DNA from: Penium margaritaceum
Taxonomy: Eukaryota; Streptophyta; Zygnematophyceae; Desmidiales; Peniaceae
Assembly: GCA_023375785.1 (NCBI GenBank)
Contig: SZWC01000031.1
Location: 494,415 to 558,414, forward strand
Length of the DNA stretch: 64,000 nucleotides
Reading direction: 5' to 3'
The translations under genes and the position numbers were made by a program. Under the pieces are notes generated by a model. It saw only the letters and a list, made by a program, of their open reading frames with translations, ran no database searches and had not been told where the DNA came from. Of this stretch, positions 56,069-64,000 are shown one piece after another. Within the stretch, counting starts at the first letter, position 1; the number at the start of each line of letters is the position of its first letter.

Positions 56069-56260
56069 ATGAATCTGAAGACTCTAGCAGCAGCCACGGA
56101 GGGGAGCAGTAGTGAGGAAGACATTACGGCAGATGACGAGGAAGACGACGACGATGACGAAGATGAAGATGAAGATGGTTGCAAGGATGGAGGGGATGCA
56201 GGCTTTGACGGGATGGGAATGTTCTCTATCGACGACGATGATGTCGTTGAGATGACTTGA
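56069..56260 (+). pseudogene. Acidic reading frame in the hAT-like element
   Basis: From ATG 56069 the frame reads MNLKTLAAATEGSSSEEDIT, then a run of Asp/Glu (about residues 21-37), a Gly-rich stretch and MFSIDDDDVVEMT before the stop. It is open upstream to 56033. The frame could be the last coding piece of a hAT transposase, which often ends in an acidic tail, kept in a deletion derivative. There is no recognisable catalytic or dimerisation block. It could also be chance from GA-rich DNA. Confidence 0.4.
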
Positions 56261-56500
56261 CTAGGTTATAGTGTAAATTAGACTCCTTACATTGTGACAT
56301 AGTGACTTTGTGTAACTGTGATACTGTGACATTATGACATTGTTCTTTATCATGTAGCAACAGGGACAGTGGGTAGGGGTGGGGGACGATCACCATGACC
56401 CTACCCCTATCAGTCTGTGTTTTTCAAAAGGTCATTTGTCTATCCTTGCAGATGTACGACATGTATTGATCAAGATTTTGAGTTCCAACAACCCTCTCTT
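56261..56500 (+). repeat. Non-coding stretch with TGTGACA-like repeats
   Basis: Between the acidic frame and the CT tract lies a loose array of TGTGACATAG / CTGTGATACTGTGACAT units (56290-56350). An inverted pair, GGGTAGGGGTGG and CCCTACCCC (about 56372-56408), follows. No gene is seen. Confidence 0.5.
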
Positions 56501-56504
56501 GTCT

Positions 56505-56535
56505 CTCTGTCCCTCTCTCTCTCCCCCCCCCTCTC
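56505..56535 (+). repeat. Short CT/C-rich microsatellite
   Basis: CTCTGTCCCTCTCTCTCTCC followed by a C run; a small pyrimidine tract ahead of the main CT array. Confidence 0.75.
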
Positions 56536-56662
56536 TCCATCTCTTTCTGAATCCCACCTGGTTTCATATATGTGACACAATGTGAAATGAAATGTACAAA
56601 CGAGTCTCAAACAAATGCATAGTTTGAGGGTACGATTCAGAGAAGCATGTAGTCTTTGTCTC

Positions 56663-56663
<1 letters not shown>

Positions 56664-56729
<66 letters not shown>

Positions 56730-56790
56730 ATCTCTATCTCTCTCTCTCTCTCGCTCGCTCTCTCTCTCGCTCTCTCTCTCTCTCTCTTTG

Positions 56791-56861
<71 letters not shown>

Positions 56862-56866
56862 ATGTG
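56664..56866 (+). repeat. Long (CT)n microsatellite with (TG)n blocks
   Basis: About 200 bases of almost pure CT dinucleotides, interrupted by two TGTGTGTGTGTAT blocks (about 56717 and 56849) and a few CG and TTTG variants. The two CT-then-TG units look like a large-scale duplication. The Ser-Leu and Arg-Glu reading frames on both strands are artefacts of the repeat. Confidence 0.95.
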
Positions 56867-57170
56867 TTAAGTAAAGTAGTATAAACACTGTAAGTTGGAA
56901 AAGTAGTATACAAACAATACGTAGTGTCAACAAGTGTCATCCCATGAAATTTGCATTGGAAAACTAGGCGTCTCTCCGGGTTCCGGCCTCATTCTGGTGG
57001 TGTTGCGGTTCCCAGGGGATGAACCGCGGTTCTGTCCATGGTGGAACCACAGTTCCATGGAACCGAGGTTCTGTGGTCAAGACTCGTAGTACCAGTTCTA
57101 TACCATGGCATGGTATCAAGATTCCGGTTCCCTTTTGAGAACCAAAAATCTGGCATGGTGTGCACCCTTA

Positions 57171-58602
57171 CTGTCGCGCCATACTCCCCGTAGCACAATG
57201 GCATAGTAGAACGCCCCAACCACACCATTGTTGAGTCAGCGCGCTCCATGCTACATGCAGCTTGGCTCATCTATGACTTTTGGGCTGAAGTAGTGAGCAT
57301 GGTAGTGTACATCAAGAATCATAGGCCAGCCAAGGCGCTGGAGCGACAAAAGTGGGACACGAAGATTTCGCAGATGTTAATGATCAATTATGACGTGGCC
57401 AGCAAAGCCTATTGCCTTTACAAGATGGATACAGGCCACGTCATCATCTCTATGGATGTCTTCTTCAACGAAAGAAATGTAATTGGCACTAACATCATGT
57501 GGGAAGAGGCACTAGAACCAGTAGGTGATGAGGTAGTAGGAGCAGATACCCTTCCAGACCCACCCTCTCCTAACCCTTCTTCTTCTATGATACTAGGAGA
57601 ACCACTCTACTCTCCCATGTCCGATGCAGCAGATACAGCGACCTCATTGGCAGATGCAGAGGAAGAAGATGCACTACCACTAGCAACAGCAATTGTGCTA
57701 GCAGCAGCGTGCCAGCCGCCCGTTAATGCTCCAACAATAGTTTGCAGGTATCCTCTTAGGGTGCGCTACAAGCCTAATGAACGCGGTCATTTTTTTATGG
57801 TACAAAAACCAAACAGATGAAGGTGACACTTGCAGCAGACTCTGATGAGTCGATGTCATACAAGGAGGCCATGGCCGCACCAAATGCAACAGATTGGGTG
57901 CAAGCTATGCAACATGAGATACAGTCACAGTAGGACAATGTCGCGTGGAAGCTGACTACGCGTCCACCTGGCCGCAAGGTGATCAAGTGAAAGTGGGTTT
58001 TCAAGAAGACGCAGGGAGTAGATGGTAACCTTGAAAGGTACAAAGCAAGGCTGGTCGCCAAGGGCTACTCGCAACAGGAGGGCATCGACTGCACAGAAAC
58101 ATTTGCTCCTCTTGCAAAGATTGCCTCTATACAAATGCTCCTGTTTTATTTAGCACCTAAGGACTTTGAGATTCACAACATGGATTTCAAGACGGAATTC
58201 TGGAATGGTGACTTGGAGGAGGAAATCTACATGAAGCAGCCGGAGGTGTTTGTCATGGATGGCCAAGAGCACCTGGTTTGCAAGATACAGAAGTCGCTAT
58301 ACGAACTCAAACAAGCGTCGTGTGCATGGAACCAGAATTTGGATGTGGTGCTGTAGTGCATGGGATTCAAGTGCAGCAAGTGCGACAACAGTGTCTATCG
58401 CTAGCAGCATGGGCATAAGATCCTCATGATCATTGTCTTTGTGGATGAAATGCTCCTCTTTTCCAAGAGCATGTCTCCACTACAGGAGTTCAAGGAGGCC
58501 ATGCAGGAGTGCTTCTTGATGTGTGATCTTGGGGAGGCGTCATACTTCCTCGACATCAGATTACGCATGACCGGAAAACACGCTCTCTCTTGCTACAGTA
58601 GA
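57171..58602 (+). mobile_element. E5 integrase end and RT
   Basis: After the hAT-like element the reading resumes with ARSMLHAAWLIYDFWAEVVSMVVYIKNHRPAKALER (57240). YCLYKMDTGHVIISMDVFFNERNVIG follows in the 190-codon piece 57248-57820, with an acidic/Ser linker and CRYPLRVRYKPNERGHF. RT then runs through YKEAMAAPNATDWVQAM, YKARLVAKGYSQQEGIDCTETFAPLAKI, NMDFKTEFWNGDLEEEIYMKQPEVFVM (58180) and LYELKQASCAWNQNLDVVL to the MITE. It is a fossil with several breaks. Confidence 0.88.
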
Positions 58603-58929
58603 TAAGGCTGCACACCAAATCCTAGGATTCGCGAATACGATTCGTGAACCCGGAAAAAGATTCGGATTCAGGGATCCAAATCCTTCATGAGGATTCGATT
58701 CGGGATTCGGAGATCCTTTCCCTATTGTTTCAACATGGAAAGCAGGGATTTATGTGGCAGATTAGAGGATTTTTACCTGCCATCACCCATAGGATTCGGA
58801 AAAGATTCGTGAATCTTACGGATTCGCGAATCCAGATTCGGATTCGTGAATCAAAGCCAAACCTGGATTCGGATTCGTGAATCCGAATCCAATCTGGGAT
58901 CCGGGAATCTTACCCGGTGTGCACCCTTA
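58603..58929. mobile_element. hAT-type MITE
   Basis: This 327-bp element has TIRs TAAGGCTGCACACC (58603-58616) and GGTGTGCACCCTTA (58916-58929). Its 8-bp target duplication is ACAGTAGA (58595-58602) and ACAGCAGA (58930-58937), the hAT signature. Inside it is packed with GATTCG, GATTCGCGAATCC and GGATTCGTGAATC palindromes and has no coding capacity. The right end is base-identical to that of the hAT-like element at 55946-57170. Confidence 0.9.
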
Positions 58930-59001
58930 ACAGCAGAGTTGCTATTTCAAGGATTTCTTGTAGCGGTTTGGCATGGTAGAGGCCATGTTGACTTGATATG
59001 C
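58741..59001 (+). repeat. Exact 261-bp repeat, copy 1 (left of the N)
   Basis: It is identical to 59003-59263, with the single N at 59002 between them. It covers the right two thirds of the MITE, a piece of E5 and the first bases of the solo B LTR. This is what an unmerged contig overlap looks like. Confidence 0.95.
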
Positions 59002-59002
59002 N
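59002..59002. other. Assembly gap (single N)
   Basis: This is the only ambiguous base in the window. It separates two exact copies of 261 bp, so it marks a contig join rather than a sequenced base. The apparent open frame 58846-59142 crosses it and is not real. Confidence 0.95.
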
Positions 59003-59263
59003 AGCAGGGATTTATGTGGCAGATTAGAGGATTTTTACCTGCCATCACCCATAGGATTCGGAAAAGATTCGTGAATCTTACGGATTCGCGAATCCAGATT
59101 CGGATTCGTGAATCAAAGCCAAACCTGGATTCGGATTCGTGAATCCGAATCCAATCTGGGATCCGGGAATCTTACCCGGTGTGCACCCTTAACAGCAGAG
59201 TTGCTATTTCAAGGATTTCTTGTAGCGGTTTGGCATGGTAGAGGCCATGTTGACTTGATATGC
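59003..59263 (+). repeat. Exact 261-bp repeat, copy 2 (right of the N)
   Basis: It is base-for-base the same as 58741-59001, including a second MITE right end at 59178-59191. The correct locus probably contains this sequence once. Confidence 0.95.
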
Positions 59264-60015
59264 TCCTTGTCCATAGCTTAAGTTTGGACATGCACAGGAC
59301 GGATGAGGCATACACTATTCCCTTAGAGTATGTCCCCTGAGTCTGGTCCTGATAGACAAGGCATTCAGTGCTCCTTTTGAGCAAATCCCCTTGGTCAAAA
59401 CAAGATGGTGTAGCCAGCAAGCACTATATCGGACAACTCCTTGTGGCTTTGCCGTTCCAGAGTTAGTCTCTGGAGTGAGAGGTCACTGGGTCAAATCCCA
59501 ACCCCGTGACTAATTTTCTTTGTGACACAAAGGGGGACAAGAAGGTTCTAAGAGACATCATAGAACATTCCAAGGTCTTGCCTGGTGGCTGGTACACTTG
59601 GCGGTCACAGGGAGCAACATGTAGGCAAGGGGGATGATGCAGTCCAGATTGCCCCCAAAGTGGCTCATCTAAGGAGCCATTGCGTGCCTATGCTAGAGGC
59701 CGGCTATAGGACTATAAGAACCCGACAATTCTCTGCCATTGATTATAGTTCTTACCTTTGAGACTCCTCACAGAGTTGTCCGCCAGAGGCAGACACAAAA
59801 GAAGCACTGGTTGGAGTAAGTCCCATGAGTGAGCTCCTCGTGCGAAAGTGACCGCGTACTAAGGACATAGTGCAAGGAAGTAATTCCTATGAACTGCGCA
59901 GTGTGGAAGAATGATTCTAATGGTGATATCCCTCATAGTTGTAATACTAGGAGCGGACCATAAATGCCATTTTGCCGGCCTTGTTTTTCAGTCTGTTGCC
60001 TAAGGCCGGTTGATA
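59248..60015 (+). repeat. Solo B LTR in E5
   Basis: A complete 768-bp B LTR, TGTTGACTTG to CCGGTTGATA, with a perfect target duplication GGCCA (59243-59247 and 60016-60020). E5 reads on across it (RFGMVEA then KPIGMSPE). It carries the family's tandem GCATGCACT-like units, TATA-like CTATAAG (near 59713) and A/B-box-like pair. Confidence 0.93.
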
Positions 60016-60779
60016 GGCCAAACCCATTGGCATGTCGCCAGAGACATGACAGTACCTCGTGAGCTTCAGAGGAGAACCAGATAAAGCGGAGCGGGAGAAG
60101 AACCAAAATGCCATCGGTAGTCTCATGTACCTAATGATGGTAACCAGGCCGGATCTTGCACAGGTTGTAAGCACTGTGAGCCTACGCATGTCTAATCTCG
60201 GACGTGAGCATCACAAGGCAATAAAGCCGATCTTTTGCTACCTTGCTGGAACCATTAACACTGGCATCAACTACAATGGCAACAATAACAGCATCATTGG
60301 CTACATAGATGCAATTTAAGCTTCAAACCCCGAGGACCGCAAGTCCATCTCTAGACATGTCTTCCTCGTGAATGGAGGTGCCATAAGCTAGTGAAGCGAA
60401 TGTCAAGTGGTTGTGGCCATTTCAAGCACTGAAGCTAAGTACGTGTCTCTCTGCCTACAAGGCAAGGAAGCAGTTTGGCTTCAACATCTCATGGCAGAAA
60501 TGAGTGGGCGTATGGTAGTTCCTGTTCCTGTGCGCATTGACAACCAGAGTGCAATCACACTAGCCAAGAATCCTGGGCACCATGCATGTACCAAGGACAT
60601 TGACATTGCATATCATTTCATTAGGCACATGGTGCAAGAGGTTTCTATCAAGCTAGAATTCACTTCAACTAGCAAATAGGTTGTTGATTTTTGTACCAAG
60701 CTAGTGACCCATGAGAAGCAACAGTTCTGCATAAGGGCATGTGGACTTTGCCCACTCTGACTAAGGCAAAGTGGGAGAT
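60016..60779 (+). mobile_element. E5 RNase H and polypurine tract
   Basis: The connection NAIGSLMYLMMVTRPDLAQVVSTVSLRM (60105) is followed by FCYLAGTINTGINYNGNNNSIIGYIDA, SSTEAKYVSLCLQGKEAVWLQHLM and IDNQSAITLAKNPGHHACTKDIDIAYHFIRHM (60407-60679). AAGTGGGAGATT before the LTR is the polypurine tract. It is a fossil with a few breaks. Confidence 0.88.
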
Positions 60780-61058
60780 TGTTGGAAATTGGGCTATGCG
60801 ACTCAGTTTAAGGTCCACAGGTGCGGGTTCCAAGAAACTACCAGATGCCCGTTTCGATCAAAAACCAAAACTAACCATTGGAAACATCAGGTGGCAAAAT
60901 GTCTACCGTCCAAGTTCTAGGCAAATCCAACAGTCGGATTGAGAGATATAAGTTTTGGGAATTTCCGGGATCGTCGACCGCCGCTGTCTAGGCGACCATG
61001 GGCAACGACTCCATGCCTTAGCTTCAGAAAAGAAAAATGCAAGAGGTCCAGGGTCCGT
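60780..61058 (+). repeat. E5 3' LTR, first part
   Basis: It starts TGTTGGAAATTGGGC right after the polypurine tract and follows the E LTR for about 280 bases, then passes near 61058 into a minus-strand B LTR without a target duplication. Confidence 0.87.
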
Positions 61059-61466
61059 GAGGGCAATCTAGATTGCATCATCCTCCATGCGTACATGGCA
61101 TTCCCTGTGATCGCCAAGTGGTGCCAGCCACCAGGAAATACCTTGGAATGTTCTTAGATGTTTCCTAAAACCATCTTGTACCTCTTTTGATCACAAAAAA
61201 AATTAGTCATTGGGCTGGGTTTTGACCGAGTGACCTCTCACTCTAGAGACTAACTCAAGAACGTCTAAGCCACAAAGAATTGTTCTAGGTAGTGTTTGCT
61301 AGCTATACTATCCAATTTAAACCAAGGAGACTTGCTCCAAAGGAGCAGTGCATGCCTTGTCTTATGGACCAGACATAGGTGACTTACTCCAAGGGAGTAG
61401 TACATGCCTAGTCCATCATGTGACGGTCAAAATGTTAGCTATGGACAAGGAGCATATCAGGTCAAA
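61059..61466 (-). repeat. Family B LTR fragment (3' LTR of B5)
   Basis: It matches the minus-strand B LTR from GGGCAATCTAGATTGCATC to TATCAGGTCAAAA. The next bases are the 3' end of a B element, so it is B5's 3' LTR. Confidence 0.85.
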
Positions 61467-62410
61467 AAACTCTTCCTTGCACCATTATCCATTATCTGTG
61501 AGGTATCTCCTCTCTTCAGATGTCTTGGCCTCAGTCTACGTTGGCTGCCGTGACCATACCGATTCAAGTACATACACAGTGCAATTCGCTGTCAAGCGCC
61601 TTTGTCATATACTCTACGAGCATCTTCTTCATTTCCACGTATTCCAGGTCCACGATCTCCTTTGCGACCAGGTCACGTGAGTAGTGGTACCTCATTTGGA
61701 TGTGCTTGGTCCGCCGGACATGACATCATGCTATGCCATTTTCATGGCACTCTTGTTGTGGATGCAGACCTCTGTTACTTCCATTTATGGCACTTTCATA
61801 TCAGCAAGTAAACTACATAACCACTGTGTCTCCTTCCATGCTTCCGACAGAGCGATGTACTCTGCCTCAGCGGTAGAGAGGGAACTACGGTCTTCTTTTT
61901 TGCTTGCCCAGAGGACTGTACCACCGTTTAAGAGCCACATAAAGCCTAAGGTGGACGTTTTGTCATCTATTCTTCCTCCCTAGTCGACGTCTACGTAGCA
62001 CACCAGCCGTAGCGGGTGAGATCCCTCTTCGCCTTGAAAATGGAATCCCATGTGTCGTGTCTTCTATAGATACTGCATGATGCACTTGAGAGCTTGCCAG
62101 TGCTATGGCCCTAAATTGGCCACAACCCTACTGACTTGTCCCAGAGCATAGCAAATATCAGGAACTGTTCCTATCATGGCATAGACAAGGCTACCAATAA
62201 CATACAGGTAGGTAATGTTCTACATCTCACGCCATTCTGCTTCTGTGCTGGACTCATTAAGGAGGAGAGGTCTGTTGTCATAGGTGTGCTGATGGGCTTG
62301 CAGTCCTCCATGTTATAGTGTTGGAAGACCTCCATGATGTACTTGGTCTGGTGCACCTCGATGGTGCATGCTGCTTGATTACGATGGACATCTATCCCGA
62401 GGTAGAAGTG
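61467..62410 (-). mobile_element. B5: B-family fragment (RT end and RNase H)
   Basis: On the minus strand an RT piece (HQTKYIMEVFQHYNMEDCKPISTPM, 62356) leads to the connection. RNase H follows, with LSTAEAEYIALSEAWKET-like residues (61860), VYDNKSAMKMA-like residues (61750) and the RTKHIQMRYHYSRDL region (61690). It is closest to B3 and B2. It ends near 62410 at a B LTR fragment. It is a fossil with several breaks. Confidence 0.83.
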
Positions 62411-62565
62411 TCTTATGTCCTTAGCACCTGGTCACTTTCACGCGAGGAGCAAACTCTTAGAGCTCAGACCAACCAATTCTTCTTTAGTGTCTGCCTCTGG
62501 TGGAGAACTTTGTTAGGAATCTCAAACGTAACCACTTTACTCAAAGACAGGCACCTGATAGGTAC
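62411..62565 (-). repeat. Family B LTR fragment, internal piece
   Basis: About 155 bases match the B LTR between TATGTCCTTAGCACCTGGTC and GGCACCTGATAGGTAC on the minus strand. Neither LTR end is present; it is spliced between B5 and an E leader. Confidence 0.82.
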
Positions 62566-62811
62566 TTTTTAAATTTGACAAAGAAACAAGAGATTTATGG
62601 TCATCACAAGATGACTATCTTACTCCGAGGAAGAATGTAGCCCTGGCCGACCTTGTTTTGAGCCTAATTCTAAATCCGACCATTATATCTTTACAATCTT
62701 AGACTCGTAGCAAAGCTTGTCTTGCTAAATTGAAGATCTAGTAATTGATGGTCCAATTAGGTCAGTTTTTGACCCGTTACACTCAAAATGAAGGCTTGTG
62801 CTGGCTGAAAG
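62566..62811 (-). mobile_element. E7: E-family leader fragment
   Basis: The minus strand matches the E leader (the GACAAAGAAACAAGAG..ATGGTCATCAC region and the CTGGCTGAAAG end that normally lies close to the PBS). It leads into the E LTR at 62812. No gene. Confidence 0.8.
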
Positions 62812-63540
62812 TGTTGGAACTGGATGAGAAAGGAAACCTTGGAGCAACGAGCATGTGGGACTGAAAGGGCATCACTTGTGCTGAAGAATTGTTTGTGAAT
62901 CACTCAAAATGATAGAGTTCATGTAGAGCAAGAGCTTGGGTAAGTCAGCCGTCTCACAAGCCACACCTCTTAGCCATGGAAGTTAAGGTTCACACACTAG
63001 GGTCCATAACATCACACAAGAGAGGAAATCAGCCTAGCAATCAGATAAACCACTTACAGACAACCTAGAGAGCTAGAAAACAGTCTGATGGTACACTCCT
63101 AGTGGTCACAGAACCCAGAATCCCATGGAGAATCGCCAAGTGTCCATGGCTAGCACACAAGGATCTGACAATTCATGAAAAGTAAGGAGACGTACCTTTT
63201 TCCTTATCAGTAAACTCTGACGAGGAAACCCAAGAATTTAGGGTCTTTTTGGATATTTCTCCCACCACGTCTTGACCGTGGACCTCTTGCTCTCTTTCTT
63301 TTCTCAGGCTAAGGCATGGAGCAAAGGCCCATGCATCAGCAGTCCATTATCTTAAAAACTTTTAAAATTCATATCTTTAAATTGGATTGTTCGATCAGCC
63401 TCAAATTTGGCCCGTAAACAATCTACTATCTGCTCTTTCTCACAATAAAGTCAGATTGACTATTGGAGGAGGCATCTGAACCTGACCTGGAACTTGCTCC
63501 TGTGGACCTGAAACTGAGCACGGTCGCCCTTTTTCCAACA
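62812..63540 (-). repeat. Family E LTR, complete (5' LTR of E7)
   Basis: A 729-bp LTR, TGTTGGAACTGG to TTTTCCAACA. In true orientation its leader lies downstream at 62566-62811, so it is a 5' LTR. It is inserted beside B-family Gag/protease sequence. Confidence 0.9.
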
Positions 63541-63666
63541 AAGCTTCACGTTTTTTTCAGCACCGTTCACGTTGATGCTGATCACGCATGGACAATGTTA
63601 CCATTGGCACACCTGAAGTGAATGGAGATGGAGATGAATCCATCCTTTTTTCTTGAAGAGTTGTGG
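63541..63666 (-). mobile_element. B6: B-family Gag-protease scrap
   Basis: The minus strand matches the B block after the protease entry (the HHSSREKDGF, VNGAEKNV region; compare 14340-14480). About 125 bases remain between an E LTR and a B LTR. Confidence 0.7.
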
Positions 63667-64000
63667 TGTCAATCAGCGTAAGGCGAGAGTCTAGAAAACA
63701 AATTCTAACGCAATGGTTCCTCCCGACCGATCTTGATATTGCAGCCAAGAGATGATATCACCCTTAGAGCCTAGGTTCCACACTGAACAGGTCAGAGGAA
63801 TAACTTTGCTGCACTATGTCCTTAGCACGTGGTCACTTTCGCGCGAAGAGCTAACTCCTCGTAGTAAGACCTACCAATGCTTCTTTAGAGTCTGCCTCTA
63901 GAAGACAACTTAGATAGGAGTCCCAAAGGTAAGAACTGTACTCAGTGCAGGCAACTGACAGGTTCTTATAGTCCTAGGTCCAGCCTCTAGCCTAGGCGCG
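63667..64000 (-). repeat. Family B LTR fragment, cut by window end
   Basis: It starts TGTCAATCAGCG (revcomp of the LTR end) and follows the minus-strand B LTR to GCCTCTAGCCTAGGCGCG at the window edge, 334 of about 740 bases. It may be the 5' or a solo LTR. Confidence 0.85.

Larger units (their letters stand above)
55946..57170 (+). mobile_element. hAT-like DNA transposon remnant, non-autonomous
   Basis: Terminal inverted repeats are TAGGCCTGTACACC (55946-55959) and GGTGTGCACCCTTA (57157-57170). Both ends carry many GGAACC / GGTTCC palindromes (for example GAACCGCGGT near 55972 and 57022), the kind of subterminal repeat hAT transposases bind. Inside are a short acidic reading frame and a long CT microsatellite. 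The 8-base flanks CCACCGCA and CTGTCGCG do not match as a target duplication, and a piece of E5 integrase is absent at the site, so the insertion or a later event removed it. No transposase core is seen. The orientation given follows the acidic frame and is uncertain. Confidence 0.75.
53119..61058 (+). mobile_element. E5: E element with an inverted-duplicate 5' LTR
   Basis: Parts: fold-back 5' LTR (53119-53630), PBS (53633-53645), leader, Gag (54215 on), protease, integrase, RT and RNase H, then part of a 3' LTR (60780-61058). It holds a hAT-like element (55946-57170), a hAT MITE (58603-58929), an assembly repeat and a solo B LTR (59248-60015). It lies in E2 Gag on the left. About fifteen breaks. 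Confidence 0.87.

Noticed and set aside
56615-56933. Ser/Leu-rich and Arg/Glu-rich open frames
   Set aside because: They are translations of the CT microsatellite on each strand.
55938-57178. 8-bp target duplication of the hAT-like element
   Set aside because: CCACCGCA and CTGTCGCG differ at four of eight bases, and the right flank aligns with integrase sequence further downstream, so it is not a duplication.
58846-59142. Open frame with an unknown residue
   Set aside because: It crosses the N at an assembly join between two identical copies; it does not exist as one frame.
58603-59191. CRISPR-like array of GATTCG repeats
   Set aside because: The repeats are short palindromic subterminal motifs of a hAT MITE with no spacers of even size, and the second set is an assembly duplicate.
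1-64000. Host protein genes, rRNA, true tRNA genes, envelope-bearing or Polinton elements
   Set aside because: Both strands were read; all recognisable proteins are copia Gag or Pol apart from the acidic hAT frame. No envelope, capsid-type Polinton gene, rRNA or complete tRNA was seen.
1-64000. A new defence or metabolic system
   Set aside because: No gene cluster outside retrotransposons exists here; the unusual signals are in how the elements prime, fold back and share LTR parts.

Overview
No host gene was found in this window. Apart from two small DNA transposons, a microsatellite and one assembly gap, the 64 kb can be read as broken LTR retrotransposons of the Ty1/copia order (gag - protease - integrase - reverse transcriptase - RNase H), inserted into one another and then rearranged. 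All coding parts are fossils with many breaks; none looks able to make a full polyprotein.

Organism. The primer-binding sites (PBS) of two families match the 3' end of a plant-type initiator tRNA-Met. Those of the other four complement the anticodon stem-loop of the same tRNA. With the depth of nesting and the mix of copia lineages, this suggests a green plant with a repeat-rich genome. The species cannot be told from this window. The single N with an exact repeat on both sides shows a draft assembly.

Families (names are mine). A, B, C and F share a half-tRNA PBS and related Gag and Pol, and resemble the Osser/copia-type group: A has a 704-bp LTR, B about 740-770 bp, C 687 bp, F 657-701 bp. 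E has an LTR of about 730 bp, TGTTGG...CCAACA, and a normal tRNA-Met 3'-end PBS. G has 571-bp LTRs and also a 3'-end PBS.

Layout. 1-6021: a rearranged patch of A, B and E pieces, with the two sides of one A insertion now facing in opposite directions. 6022-27931: a B element (B2, minus). Inside it sits a second B element (B3, 10376-22482), and inside B3's 5' LTR a C element (C1, 16139-22002). B2 also holds a solo E LTR (22720-26572), itself split by an F element (F1, 22980-26079). 27932-28649: a B fragment. 28650-38762: an E element (E1, plus) holding a solo B LTR and a B element (B1). 38763-53118: E element E2, split by E3 (40202-52588, minus), itself split by G (43170-49396). 53119-61058: E5 (plus), with an inverted-duplicate 5' LTR, a hAT-like element (55946-57170), a hAT MITE (58603-58929), the assembly gap (59002) and a solo B LTR. 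61059-64000: a mosaic of B and E pieces.

Stretches without a coding remnant are LTRs or leaders and are listed as such. The most unusual signals are half-tRNA priming in four families, fold-back (inverted-duplicate) 5' LTRs in two unrelated families, tRNA-like A-box/B-box modules inside the B and F LTRs, and two hAT-type elements with the same 14-base end but different subterminal palindromes.
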